A stretch of 64,000 nucleotides of DNA from Treponema sp. C6A8 (GCF_000619925.1 NZ_JHVB01000008.1:1-64000), one strand, 5' to 3'; positions 41,809 to 51,343 are shown, numbered from the stretch's first letter. Notes: a model not told the origin generated them from the letters alone. A program made the numbers and translations.

Positions 41809-44800
41809 GATCTTGCGTCTATTTTTACCTTAAGTTCCTTTATTTTTTGAGAATATGCGTTTTCCGGCTTTTGCAAAAGTCTTGAAACAATGGCATTAGC
41901 CCCTGAAATATTATTATTCTGAAGTCTCTGAATTGCAAGCTGATAAAGACGCTCATCTTCTGTAGAAAGAACTGTTGAAGCGCTTCCTCCAATGCGGGTT
42001 GTAATCTGGTCTTTAAGCTTCATCGCATCCTTATCATCTGAGTTGAGGGAAAGGCTCTGATTGATTTTTGCAAGGGCATTATTCAGCTTGATACGGTCAC
42101 TTCCAGCCCCGGAAAAAATCTGGCGGGCTTCATTATAAAAATTCTTTGCCTTTTTCTGGTCTGAATTGTCCACAGGCTTTTTTCTGATTCCGATATCAAT
42201 TTCTGTCTGGTAAATAAGATTTTTAAGGCCCGGATAATCAGGTTCCAGCTGATAATAGTCCAGAAGATTTGCATAGCCTTCGCGGCGGGTTTCGTTTCCC
42301 ATGCACATGAATTTTGCGGCTTCAATTTTCTGGCTGAATTCTTCGCGGAATTTATCAGGATCCTTAAGTTTATTGATTTTAAGAGTCAAAATCGAAGATT
42401 CCTGATTCAAAGGATATACATACTGAACCTTCTGAACACTCTGCAGGGCTTTATTCAAATCTGCCTCACCCTCTTTTTTATTTCCCGAAGTATATTTTTC
42501 ACTTCCAGAATTGTAGTATTCATGAGCAATGTCCAGAAGCTGCGACATTTCAGGATACTGCGGGTAGCTTGGTAAAATCTCGCGGCCGGTGTTCATTGAA
42601 ACTGCAGTATTTACAAAGGTCATAAGGTTTGTAATTTCTTCATCTTCAGTTGAGTTTGTATCTGCCCAGCGGTTTCTTGCCTGAGTCAGATATTTTTCTG
42701 CATCATCAAAGCGGCCGTTAAAATAAGCATCCTTTGCAAGAGTTTTAAGGTTACGAACTTCAACTACAACTACTTCATTTTCAGCGCGGGTAATTTTTGC
42801 GGCCAGTTCAGAAAGCTTTTTATCGCAGGCCAGACGGAAATCCTGGTCATCCTGATTTGAAAGCGACTCATCATATTTTGTAAGTGAATCCTGAAGTTTC
42901 TTTCTGGCAAGAGCAAAGTTCTGCTTTTTATAGGCAGCCTCCGCCTCATCAAAACGAATATCACCCTCGTTGCGGGAAAGTCGTGCTGCAAGGATTTTTG
43001 AGTCACAAAGGGCAATCTGCTCAGCATTTTTATTCTTTAAGTCTAAAAGCATGCTGATATTTGTAGAAAAATAACGTTTATTGTCTGTCTCAATTCCAGA
43101 AATCTCTTCATCAGAAGTCCACTGGGCGTTGTTATCATAAAAATCTGAAAGAAGCTTGTCACTGTCGGCAATATTCTGAATGTATTTGTCTATCTGAGAA
43201 TTACAATGCTCAAAAACAGACTTTGCAACATCAGGATAATTATAAAGAAGATCTAAATCAGAGATTTCTGAAGTATTTTCTGCCATCTGAAGTTGATTTA
43301 CAAATTTCTGTGCCTGAGCTGCATTTTTCTTAAAATCTGAAGAAAGCTTTGCCGTAAGCTTGTCTGCTATGCCGGCTGCAAAATAAGAGCCGGAAGAATT
43401 AAGTTCCCGCGCATCAGCCACATAAAAGTCTGAAAGAGAACGGTAAAAACGCGAAATCTGAGTCCAGGAAAGCAAATCAATTTTCTGAACGTGGGCAAAA
43501 ACTTCTGCCAGAAGAGAAGAATAATAATCCGAAAGACTTTTCCAGTTTTCAAAGCCCTGCTGATTATAATCTTTTGCCCAGGCGGCATTTTCCAGAGTCC
43601 TTTCCTGCTGAACGCCCATAAGGCTGCTAATCTGCTTTGTGATTCCAAAAAGCTGATTTATGACTTCGGCCTTATTCTGGTTTTCATCAGACAGTCTTCC
43701 AATTAATTTTTCCTGCTCAGACTGAATGTGATTTATCTGATTTTGCGAAGTTTTTAAATTCTGAGTTTCATTAATAAGATTTGCAAGATAGCTGTTTAAA
43801 ATCCTGAAATTCCAGAGCGGATTATTTTCTGCTTCATAGCCTGATTTCATGTCATAAAGGGCAACTATGCGGTTTTCAAGAATGGAATAATTAAGTACCT
43901 GATCGGAAAGTTCAAAAAGATTAAGTTCAGAATAATTCTGCCTTTTTTCCTGAGTCTGAAGATTGAGGGCGGCGCAGTAGGCATCGTATTTTGAATTGAG
44001 GCGGACAAAAACCGCATTATTCATATTCTTGCAAAGATTATCCCAAAGGCCGTTAAAAACCCCGTTTATTCCGCTGAGAGAAATTGAATCAAGCCCCTTG
44101 ATATAGCGGATCATAAAAGGGAGGTAGGAGGCATCGGTGGCATCATTATCAACAGCCTTAACCTGAGCAAAAAGCTCTTCAAACTCGTTACAGTTCATTT
44201 TGATTTTCTGATGCAGAAGATTTATCTCGCCAAAATGTTTCTGAACTTCACTGAAAGTTGAAAGCGCCTCTTTATAGGCATCAGCATTTACGTACTGAAT
44301 AAATTTCTGAACACTGTCTGTAATTTTCTGGATATATTCGCGGCTTTCAAAGACCGTCAGATTTCTTTCAAGGTCTGCAAGAATTGAATCTGCCTTTTTC
44401 GTAAATTCTGTCCTTGATTCCCACTGCTCATAAAAATCGTCCTTGTAAACCCAGAAGCCTTCCCTGATTTTTTCTACGGCCGGCACATAGGAAGCTGTCA
44501 TGGTAAGGCTTGCGGCCGAAGTCTGAATGTCTGTAAAAACCGCGCGGAAATAGTTGAACTGGGCAGATTTTTTTACGTCGGCAATAAACTGCAGGTTTGC
44601 GTCAGAAGGATGACGCTCGTATTTTTCAAGCTGGGCAATAATTTCGTAGATTTCCTTGTTGTTTTCAGGCTGATTCAAAATCATATCAATAAGGCGGTCT
44701 GCCAGTTTTGAGTATTCCTTTCTGGCCTTTATGATGGTTTTTATTCTGAGCTGGGCATTATCAAAATTGTCAGGATTAGCGGCAATGTAGTCGTTTAAAA

Positions 44801-44960
44801 GTTTCAGTGCCTCATCATATTCGGTACGCTTGATGAGGGAATCTATTTTTGAAAGCGTTAAATCATATTTTTTAGCCCCTGATTTTGGCCCGCAAAAAAG
44901 CGAAAAAGGCTGAAAAAAGAGTAAAAATATTAATGTCAGAAACGCTAGTTTTTTTGGCAT
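41805..44960 (-). CDS. Large exported helical-repeat (TPR-like) protein
   Basis: A 1051-aa protein with a hydrophobic export signal (LAFLTLIFLLFFQPFSLF) followed by Cys23; this could be a relaxed spirochaetal lipobox. The rest is almost wholly helical. TPR-like units are visible near the start (YDEALKLLNDYIAANPDN), middle (ALARKKLQDSLTKYDESLS, FDDAEKYLTQARNRW) and end (LNNALAKINQSLSLNSDDKDAM). It is expected in the periplasm and may hold envelope partners together. It overlaps the SpoIIE sensor gene (ATGA) and is divergent from the UPF0164 gene. No enzyme motif is seen. Confidence 0.75.
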   Translation of the reverse strand: MPKKLAFLTLIFLLFFQPFSLFCGPKSGAKKYDLTLSKIDSLIKRTEYDEALKLLNDYIAANPDNFDNAQLRIKTIIKARKEYSKLADRLIDMILNQPENNKEIYEIIAQLEKYERHPSDANLQFIADVKKSAQFNYFRAVFTDIQTSAASLTMTASYVPAVEKIREGFWVYKDDFYEQWESRTEFTKKADSILADLERNLTVFESREYIQKITDSVQKFIQYVNADAYKEALSTFSEVQKHFGEINLLHQKIKMNCNEFEELFAQVKAVDNDATDASYLPFMIRYIKGLDSISLSGINGVFNGLWDNLCKNMNNAVFVRLNSKYDAYCAALNLQTQEKRQNYSELNLFELSDQVLNYSILENRIVALYDMKSGYEAENNPLWNFRILNSYLANLINETQNLKTSQNQINHIQSEQEKLIGRLSDENQNKAEVINQLFGITKQISSLMGVQQERTLENAAWAKDYNQQGFENWKSLSDYYSSLLAEVFAHVQKIDLLSWTQISRFYRSLSDFYVADARELNSSGSYFAAGIADKLTAKLSSDFKKNAAQAQKFVNQLQMAENTSEISDLDLLYNYPDVAKSVFEHCNSQIDKYIQNIADSDKLLSDFYDNNAQWTSDEEISGIETDNKRYFSTNISMLLDLKNKNAEQIALCDSKILAARLSRNEGDIRFDEAEAAYKKQNFALARKKLQDSLTKYDESLSNQDDQDFRLACDKKLSELAAKITRAENEVVVVEVRNLKTLAKDAYFNGRFDDAEKYLTQARNRWADTNSTEDEEITNLMTFVNTAVSMNTGREILPSYPQYPEMSQLLDIAHEYYNSGSEKYTSGNKKEGEADLNKALQSVQKVQYVYPLNQESSILTLKINKLKDPDKFREEFSQKIEAAKFMCMGNETRREGYANLLDYYQLEPDYPGLKNLIYQTEIDIGIRKKPVDNSDQKKAKNFYNEARQIFSGAGSDRIKLNNALAKINQSLSLNSDDKDAMKLKDQITTRIGGSASTVLSTEDERLYQLAIQRLQNNNISGANAIVSRLLQKPENAYSQKIKELKVKIDARS

Positions 44961-45077
44961 TTATAGTATATATTATATGTATAATTTTCGGAATTTATAC
45001 TTATATATTGTAGCAAAAAGCCCGAGAAAAAAGGGAAAATCTTTAAAAAGTTAGAATACCATACAGTCAGAAAAACC

Positions 45078-46373
45078 ATGAAGATGGCACGACGCTTTTT
45101 AATTACAGGATTTCTCTTAACGCTCCGGCTTTCGATTTATGCGCTGGATTACTCTTCCGTTACCTCTGCCCTTTCTGACGTTTTTTATTCCCAGGTAGAC
45201 AAAAATGAAGGTACTACAAGTTTCCGTTCCCTTCTGATTCCTTTTGGCGGCCGCACAGAAAGCCTCGGTTCCGCCTTCACAGGCTTCTGTGATGACGTCA
45301 GCTACCTTCAATTCAACCCTGCCGCAGGTTCAATTCAAAATCAGACTCAGCTAGCCCTTTACCATAACCAGTGGATTGCTGATTCAAAAATGGAAACAAT
45401 TGCCTTTACCACGCGAAAAACAAACTTTTCTTTGGGTTCATTCTTAAGCTGCTTTTACGTGCCCTTCACCGAGTACAATCTTTTCGGCGACCGAGTTGCG
45501 GGAAGTTATTACACAGAGACCGTGGGCGGAATTAACGCCTCCTACAACTTTTTAGCCGGCTATAACTTTAAGGGACTTGCCCTTGGCGTGACAGTAAAAG
45601 GCGGCTGGCGCGGAATGCCTGACTACACCGACAACGACACCAACAGCCTGATTCAAGGTTCCGGCCTGGAACAAAGCGCCCTTGCCCTGATGGCAGACCT
45701 GGGCCTTATGATGCAGTTCAACTTCCTGAAATTTTATTCTTCCCGCGATGCAAACGTAAGAGTGGGACTTTCAGTGATGAATCTGGGAGCGGCATTTACT
45801 GGCTTTGGCGGAAATAAAGGCCTTATTCTTGACGATGCCCTTCCAACAATCATCGCAACGGGACTTTCTTTGAAATTCATAAAGCCTCTTACCCTAAGCC
45901 TTGATGTAAAACTTCCTGTAAACATTCAGACAGGAACTCTTTATAAGCTTAATCAAAGTCTTGGACTGGAACTTCAGTTTACAAAATTCCTTTCATTCCT
46001 GATGGGCTTTCAGCTTAAGGGTGCTAACCCGGCCTTCAGCACAGGTTTTGAATTTGAAGTTCTTAAACTGCGCCTGAATTTTAATTATACGCTTGATTTC
46101 ACATCTTCCTTTAACCCATTCAACCGCGTGAGCATCGGGGCAAAAATCCTCTTCGGCGATAACGGAAGAAGCAAGGTTCAGGATCAGATAGATGCCCTAT
46201 ACCGGGAAGGTCTTGCACTCTACTCTCAGGGAAAATGGCAGGAAGCCATTGATGTCTGGAATGAAGTCTTAAAAATCAACAAACGATACGACCCCGCAAT
46301 TCTGGGCATAGAAAGCGCCCAGAGTGAAATTGAAATGTTTAGAAAGATTAAAGAGAGCTTGAAATTTGAGTAA
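45078..46373 (+). CDS. UPF0164 family (FadL-like) outer-membrane protein with C-terminal TPR unit
   Basis: A 431-aa protein with a signal peptide (about 1-22, ending SIYALDYSS), a beta-barrel-like middle part with SLLIPFGGRTESLGSAFTGF and FNPAAGS, the UPF0164 hallmarks, and a C-terminal tail carrying one TPR-like unit (LYSQGKWQEAIDVWNEVLKI). In T. pallidum this family (TP0856, TP0858, TP0859, TP0865) is modelled as FadL-like fatty-acid porins. TAGAAT lies about 20 nt before the ATG and no Shine-Dalgarno is visible. It diverges from the helical-repeat and SpoIIE genes. Confidence 0.85.
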   Translation: MKMARRFLITGFLLTLRLSIYALDYSSVTSALSDVFYSQVDKNEGTTSFRSLLIPFGGRTESLGSAFTGFCDDVSYLQFNPAAGSIQNQTQLALYHNQWIADSKMETIAFTTRKTNFSLGSFLSCFYVPFTEYNLFGDRVAGSYYTETVGGINASYNFLAGYNFKGLALGVTVKGGWRGMPDYTDNDTNSLIQGSGLEQSALALMADLGLMMQFNFLKFYSSRDANVRVGLSVMNLGAAFTGFGGNKGLILDDALPTIIATGLSLKFIKPLTLSLDVKLPVNIQTGTLYKLNQSLGLELQFTKFLSFLMGFQLKGANPAFSTGFEFEVLKLRLNFNYTLDFTSSFNPFNRVSIGAKILFGDNGRSKVQDQIDALYREGLALYSQGKWQEAIDVWNEVLKINKRYDPAILGIESAQSEIEMFRKIKESLKFE

Positions 46374-46390
46374 TAGAAAAATATTTTTCA

Positions 46391-46545
46391 AGAAAATTGA
46401 CGTGAGGGAGTAAAGCGTGGGGCAAAAACACTCTGCTTGTGGAGGCCGCAAAAGCGGCCAATCTAATAGTTTCTTTGCCGCAAGCAGCGTGTAGCGCGAT
46501 ATCGCGCGGTTTTGCACCATGCTTTGCGACCGGAAGTTAATTTTC
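46391..46545 (-). repeat. Family-1 structured palindromic element, reverse-oriented copy
   Basis: On the minus strand: ends AAAATTAAC and TCAATTTT, GCAAAGCATGGTG pairing with CCCCACGCTTT, hairpin 1 GCGCGATATCGCGC, stem CACGCTGCTTG with CAAGCAGAGTG, AAGAAACTATT and hairpin 2 GGCCGC-tttt-GCGGCC. Every stem differs in sequence from the 6732 copy but still pairs. It lies between the convergent UPF0164 and GH57 genes. Confidence 0.85.
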
Positions 46546-46553
46546 CTGTAACT

Positions 46554-48149
46554 TTATTTCTTTTTACTGAAGATTCTGTAGTTCATCCAAGGGAAGAAAG
46601 AATCTTTCATTTCAATAGTTGTAAGCCATTCTGTGCTGACAGTATTCGAACCAAGAGAATCAAAAACAATCGTAAAGGCTTCAATTGAGTCCTTAAAACG
46701 GGTGATTGCGTAATCAGCGTAATCTTCGTTTTCAATCATCTTTGCAAGATTAAGGCTCTGTGCCAGCATCAGTTCCTTTGCACCAAGGTTCAAAAGACGG
46801 GTCTTAAGACCTGTGTCGTTAGGGAAGCGGTCAGAAAGGTCTACAATTCTTTCGCAGGCTTTGCGGACATAGCGCATCATCCAGCTGTTGCGGTTAGAAA
46901 GCAGGTTTTCACCGTAGCCTGTTCCGTTTCCAGCAGAAAAATAAGGTGAAATCTTTTCAAGCTCATACTGTTTTTCAAGAAGATTTTTACAGAAAACAAG
47001 AGTCAGATCAGACTGCAAAACCTTTCTCAAAACAAGCTCAAGCCACTTGTAGCTTTCGTTCCATGCTTTCAAATCATCAGAATTAAAAGTGCATACAAGA
47101 TTTACAAAATCAGAATCGCCGGCAGCTTCAGAAGCCTTTGTCAAAAGCTCAAGTCTTTTTTCTACAAAGGAAGCAGCATCTTTTTCTGCCTGAGCAAAAG
47201 CCTCATCCTGTGAGTAAGCGCCTTCGTTTCCGTCCTTAGAAAAATCCTTGTTCCAGTATTTAAAGCCTGTTGCAAAGCGGGCTGTATTTTTATCCATAAG
47301 AGGCTGCAAATCATCAAGTTCAAGTTCAAAACCGATGTCACGTTTTTCGTTGCGGTAAACAGGAGCATTTACAAAACCAGTTTCCTCGCCGAATACGTCA
47401 TCATAGCAGTCAGGGTCGTTTGCAAAAAGTGCAAGAGAGTTTTCTGTACGAACAGGATAGAAAATTCCCTTTGAAGGCATTTTCTGAGCAAGAAGAAGGG
47501 AGCGGGCATCAACGATTGTGTAAGAATATCCGTAAGCTTTAATAAGTTTTTCAGCGCCCGGAGTATAACCAAAATCTGGAAGCCAGAAACCTTCCGGAAT
47601 AAAGCCGAAAATCTGGCGGTATGAATGAAGTCCGCTTTCTACCTGAGCCGAAATAATTTCCTTCATGTCTGTATAATGAGGGAAGAAAATATCAGTTCCG
47701 CAGGTTCCCAAAAGTTCGATATAGCCTTTTTTAGCGCCATCAGCAAAAGCCTTAATCAAATCTTTTTTATATGTTTCTTCAAAAAGTTTTTTAAGATAGA
47801 TATTGCGTTCAATCTGACTTTCGATTGTCTTTACAAGGTTAGCATCTTTTTCATTGCGGGAAAGTTCATTCTTTCCAACCTCGTTTCTTTCATCAAGCCA
47901 CAAGGAATAAAGGGTCTGAATTGCATCATCAGAAAGCAGGCTGCACAAAACAGGAGGAAGAACCAGCCCTATTTTTACAAAAAGGCCTTCTTTTTCAAAA
48001 TTGTCCAGCATATCCAGAAGCGGAAGATAAACATTGGAAATTGATTCAAACAAACTGTTCAAAATCGGTTTATTCTTCTTTACATCACTTTCTGTATGTC
48101 TTACAAAATCCTGATTTGCTTTGATGATAAAGGCTATATTTTTATTCAT
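46554..48149 (-). CDS. Glycoside hydrolase family 57 protein (probable alpha-glucan branching enzyme type)
   Basis: A 531-aa protein with a GH57-like catalytic barrel: IGLVLPPVLC, an EGFWLPDFGYTPG segment typical of the GH57/DUF1957 branching-enzyme group, DIGFELELDD, and a C-terminal helical domain. It probably acts on glycogen or maltodextrins, but I cannot confirm branching versus hydrolysis from motifs. ATG 48149 is chosen; a GTG four codons upstream is possible. The DUF4912 gene upstream is co-directional with 23 bp between, a pairing that suggests one operon. Confidence 0.8.
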   Translation of the reverse strand: MNKNIAFIIKANQDFVRHTESDVKKNKPILNSLFESISNVYLPLLDMLDNFEKEGLFVKIGLVLPPVLCSLLSDDAIQTLYSLWLDERNEVGKNELSRNEKDANLVKTIESQIERNIYLKKLFEETYKKDLIKAFADGAKKGYIELLGTCGTDIFFPHYTDMKEIISAQVESGLHSYRQIFGFIPEGFWLPDFGYTPGAEKLIKAYGYSYTIVDARSLLLAQKMPSKGIFYPVRTENSLALFANDPDCYDDVFGEETGFVNAPVYRNEKRDIGFELELDDLQPLMDKNTARFATGFKYWNKDFSKDGNEGAYSQDEAFAQAEKDAASFVEKRLELLTKASEAAGDSDFVNLVCTFNSDDLKAWNESYKWLELVLRKVLQSDLTLVFCKNLLEKQYELEKISPYFSAGNGTGYGENLLSNRNSWMMRYVRKACERIVDLSDRFPNDTGLKTRLLNLGAKELMLAQSLNLAKMIENEDYADYAITRFKDSIEAFTIVFDSLGSNTVSTEWLTTIEMKDSFFPWMNYRIFSKKK

Positions 48150-48172
48150 TTTAGTATCCACTTATTGCAGCA

Positions 48173-48877
48173 TTATGAAAAAGAATGTCTGTAATTTTTA
48201 TATTGATTTTTTAATATTTTGCTCATGCCCGAAAGCTTAATGATTTCAGGGAAGTTGTCGTCATCACGGCCCAGCTGTAAATCTGTAAGGATTGGGGCTC
48301 CCTGAGGAATCGAAATGACAGGTGAAAAGGCAAGCACCTTTCCAGAAGTAGCTGTCGTATATACTAATTCAACTTTGATGTATTTTTTTCCGGTAGGAAG
48401 AAGAACAAACTGCTCCTGACTTTCATTTACAGTCTGAATTTCAAAAGCTTCAACAGGAAGAGCATCTTTAGAAGATTCCAGAGTGCAGATTCTAAGCTTT
48501 AAGGTGTAATTTCCAAGCTTTTTAAGGGCATGAAAATCAGAATCACCGATATTCCAGAAAACAAAAAGCCATGCAGGATTTGCGAGCACGCAGGAAACCT
48601 GAGTTTCGTTATAATTGTGGGGAAGCTTGAACTCCTGAGCATCATCATCAGAATTCTGGGCTACAACCATATCTTCCTGACTCTGATTCAATTCTTCATT
48701 GATTTCCAGAAGTTCGGCTATTAAAAAGCGCCTGTCCAAATCAACAGGAACATCAACTCCAAATCTATCTGCTAAAACACTAAGATCAGAAAACGAAAGT
48801 GTTTCTAAGTAAGCACGGCTAATCTGTTTTTCGTCCATATTGTAGTTAATAATCTCTAAAAACACGTTATTAGTCAA
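48173..48877 (-). CDS. DUF4912 domain-containing protein
   Basis: A 234-aa soluble protein. The N-terminal helical part (LETLSFSDLSVLADRFGVDV, similar to a Rho-N/SAP-like helix pair) is followed by an immunoglobulin-like/CBM-like domain with LANPAWLFVFWNI, the DUF4912 hallmark. Its function is unknown. It is upstream of the GH57 gene, so a role in polysaccharide handling is possible. The TTG start at 48877 has AGGA at 7 nt; ATG 48838 is the alternative. Confidence 0.75.
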   Translation of the reverse strand: MTNNVFLEIINYNMDEKQISRAYLETLSFSDLSVLADRFGVDVPVDLDRRFLIAELLEINEELNQSQEDMVVAQNSDDDAQEFKLPHNYNETQVSCVLANPAWLFVFWNIGDSDFHALKKLGNYTLKLRICTLESSKDALPVEAFEIQTVNESQEQFVLLPTGKKYIKVELVYTTATSGKVLAFSPVISIPQGAPILTDLQLGRDDDNFPEIIKLSGMSKILKNQYKNYRHSFS

Positions 48878-48959
48878 CTCCGTTTCCTAAAGCTGAAGCT
48901 GAAAATATTTCAAAATTTTATATTTTTTTTGAAAAAATTGCTAAAGTCAAAAGCCTAAT

Positions 48960-49086
48960 CCCCGATAATAAAATTAATGGGGATGAACTTCGGGTGGGTA
49001 AGACATCCAGACACCTGATTAAAAAAATCCTTTTTTGTTTACTTATAGGGGCTGAAAAACGTGTGAGGTTTTTCAGCCTTTTTTTT
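48960..49086 (+). ncRNA. Candidate small RNA ending at an orphan terminator
   Basis: A strong plus-strand terminator (GGCTGAAAAAC...GTTTTTCAGCC then eight T, 49049-49086) has no plus-strand gene before it: the upstream gene reads away. The 100 or so nt before it contain paired segments (CCCC...GGGG at 48960-48982; GGATG...CATCC; a GGTG/CACC pair). I could not match it to 6S, SRP, tmRNA or a known riboswitch. The 5' end and promoter are not defined. Confidence 0.45.
49049..49086 (+). terminator. Orphan Rho-independent terminator upstream of the divergent HD-GYP gene
   Basis: An 11-bp stem GGCTGAAAAAC/GTTTTTCAGCC with T8 on the plus strand. The HD-GYP promoter (TATAAT at 49108-49113) begins after it. 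Confidence 0.85.
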
Positions 49087-49143
49087 ATTCCTTTTAAACT
49101 TTTATGGTATAATTGCCGATAATATACTGATAAATAAAAAAGC

Positions 49144-50571
49144 ATGGAAACGCTTTCTACAGAATCATTAAAACCTAATTCCTCTTATACCGGCGACCTT
49201 CTGCTGGATAGTTCTTTTTTATTGCTGCCAAAAGGAGCTGACGTCACAGAAAGCCTTATAAAAGCGCTTAAACTCTGGAATGTTGAAAATATTCTTTGCG
49301 ACGGCAATTTAAGTATTGGCGGCGAATTAGAAGAAAATGGGCCTGAACTTGAGCCATCTGCAATCGTTCAGAAAAAAGACGAAAAAATCAGCGTAAACAT
49401 AAAAAAAGTAATTGAAAACTCAAAACAGTCTGTTTTTGATAACAGCGAAAAAGCCCGCCTTAATGCAGTCCACGATGTTTATGAAGAATACATGAACTAC
49501 ATCGAACGCGTTTTTACACATTATTCTACCCACAAGGTAATCGATCAGGCAGATTTATCGGACGCAGTTCAGCAGCTTTGTATTTTCATCAAGGAAAACA
49601 GACGCTATATTCTCCGCATTGCATCAAATCCAAAAGAATCGGACAGAAACTTTATCGTAATTCATGCAATACGAACAACAGTAATTGCAATTGCTATTGC
49701 CCAACAGCTTAAAATGCCGCTTTCCAAAATGGTAGACCTTGGCGTAACCTGCATTCTGCACGAAATAGGAATGCTGCGTCTTCCTCCTCAGCTTTACAAC
49801 ACCTCAAAAAAACTGACAGCAGGCCAGAGGGCTCAGATTTCACGCCACACAGTATTCGGCTACACTATCATCAAGGATTTGAACTTCCCTATTCCGGTTC
49901 AGCTGGGAGTTCTTGAACATCACGAAAAAGAAAACGGATTAGGTTATCCCCGCCGCCTTCCTGGCGAAAAAATTGAGCCGATTGCAAAAATTATTTCGGT
50001 TGCCTGCTCATACGAGGCAATTTCTTCACCCCGCACCTACAAGGATGAAAGAACAACTTTTGACGCCCTTCTGGAAATGATTCAGAACCGCGAAAAGGCT
50101 TACGATGATGTTGTTTTAAAAGCCCTGCTCTACTCTGTTTCACTTTATCCGATTGGAACTTATGTTTATCTTTCAAACCGCAAGATTGGTGTAGTTATTG
50201 ATTCAAATCAGATAAATCCAAAGTGGCCTATTGTTCAGATGATTACGGAAAAAGAGGCTGACGGCACTCCAAAAACGGTTCAGACTTCTCCAGGCCTTTC
50301 AATTCTTCGCATTCTTTCCAAGCAGGAAAAAGAAGACATCCTTAAGGTTGTTGAAACAAAAGAAAACGCAATGGACCAGGCAAAAAAGATTGCAGAAAAC
50401 AATGCTGTGCCGGAACTTGAAGATGCGGAGACAAAGCCTGCAGTTCAAAAAGCCCGCAGCATTGGAGGGTTTCAAAAAGTGCCTGTAAGCGCTGGCGAAA
50501 CTTCTTCACAGGGCGGCGCTAAAAAGTCGGGAGACGGCACTGAAGAAGTTGATATAAGCGAATTTGAATAA
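49144..50571 (+). CDS. HD-GYP-like protein with altered metal-site residues
   Basis: A 475-aa soluble protein. A variable N-terminal part (about 1-165) is followed by an HD-GYP-type domain (about 170-380). The usual HDxGK is HEIGM, so the metal-binding Asp and the Lys are changed, while HHEKENGLGYP keeps the GYP element. The protein may therefore bind, but poorly hydrolyse, c-di-GMP. The C-terminal 80 residues are low-complexity and acidic/Ser-Gly-rich (GGAKKSGDGTEEVDISEFE). No Shine-Dalgarno precedes the ATG. Confidence 0.75.
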   Translation: METLSTESLKPNSSYTGDLLLDSSFLLLPKGADVTESLIKALKLWNVENILCDGNLSIGGELEENGPELEPSAIVQKKDEKISVNIKKVIENSKQSVFDNSEKARLNAVHDVYEEYMNYIERVFTHYSTHKVIDQADLSDAVQQLCIFIKENRRYILRIASNPKESDRNFIVIHAIRTTVIAIAIAQQLKMPLSKMVDLGVTCILHEIGMLRLPPQLYNTSKKLTAGQRAQISRHTVFGYTIIKDLNFPIPVQLGVLEHHEKENGLGYPRRLPGEKIEPIAKIISVACSYEAISSPRTYKDERTTFDALLEMIQNREKAYDDVVLKALLYSVSLYPIGTYVYLSNRKIGVVIDSNQINPKWPIVQMITEKEADGTPKTVQTSPGLSILRILSKQEKEDILKVVETKENAMDQAKKIAENNAVPELEDAETKPAVQKARSIGGFQKVPVSAGETSSQGGAKKSGDGTEEVDISEFE

Positions 50572-50581
50572 TAAGTGAAAA

Positions 50582-51343
50582 TCAGTTAAAGAAATTTCTA
50601 ATCAATTCTACATCTGCCTTGAATTTTTCATCGATTACCGGCGGATGCTCATAAAAGTATAAAATCTGTTCCAGTTCTTCCTGAGTCTGAACACCCCAGA
50701 TAGGAATTACGCTTTCGTACTGGTGCAAAAATCCAAATGCCAGTGGAATGTTCTGAACGATGCCGCCACCAAGAGGCTGCATAGCAATAAATCCCACATC
50801 GTTTTCTTCGCAGAGTTTTACGATTTCTACGGATTCGTCAGGACTTACCATGCTGAAAGGGAACTGAATTGTGTCGTAAAAGCCAGATTCAACAGCCTGC
50901 TTAGCAAGGTCAAAGTTTGTGGTAACAATTCCGATATGATTGATTTTACCGCTTTCCTTTGCCTGAATAAAAAAGTTATAGATACCGTCGTCGCCGTCCG
51001 GCAAAGGAAGAAAATCCTCTGTTTCAAACTGATACAAATCGACGGTATCACAGTGAAGGGTCATCAGACTTGTTTCAAGGTCAGCCTTAATTTCTTCTGA
51101 GCTGGTAGAAGCTGTAGTTGTAGAAAGAAATACATTTTTTCTGATGTCGTAAAGCGCGTCTCCTAAAAGTTTTTCGCATTCCGGAGTCTTTCGCGATGTA
51201 TCAAAAAAGTTTATTCCTTCATCGTAGGCCTTGCGGACAATGTTTGCGGCATTGTTTTCGCCCTCGCTGTCCAAAAGACGCATTGCGCCAAAAGCCACGC
51301 GTGAAATTAAAGCGTTTGTTTTACCAAGTCTTATATAATCCAT
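50582..51343 (-). CDS. Aldo/keto-reductase-fold protein with degenerate catalytic tetrad
   Basis: A 253-aa protein of aldo/keto reductase shape: MDYIRLGKTNALISRVAFGAM start, INFFDTS with the conserved Asp48, GKINHIGIVTTNF, and IPIWGVQTQEELEQ. The other tetrad residues are missing: Tyr is Thr53, the Lys position is Thr (FLSTTTAS), and His is Glu107 (DLYQFET). It may not reduce carbonyls in the normal way. The H-to-E change recalls steroid 5-beta-reductases, but Tyr loss does not fit. ATG 51343 lies just after a family-2 repeat end and has no clear Shine-Dalgarno. Confidence 0.8.
   Translation of the reverse strand: MDYIRLGKTNALISRVAFGAMRLLDSEGENNAANIVRKAYDEGINFFDTSRKTPECEKLLGDALYDIRKNVFLSTTTASTSSEEIKADLETSLMTLHCDTVDLYQFETEDFLPLPDGDDGIYNFFIQAKESGKINHIGIVTTNFDLAKQAVESGFYDTIQFPFSMVSPDESVEIVKLCEENDVGFIAMQPLGGGIVQNIPLAFGFLHQYESVIPIWGVQTQEELEQILYFYEHPPVIDEKFKADVELIRNFFN

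Noticed and set aside
48960..49086. 6S RNA, SRP RNA, tmRNA or c-di-GMP riboswitch
   Set aside because: Hallmark sequences of these RNAs are absent, and the terminator precedes the HD-GYP promoter, so it is not that gene's leader.
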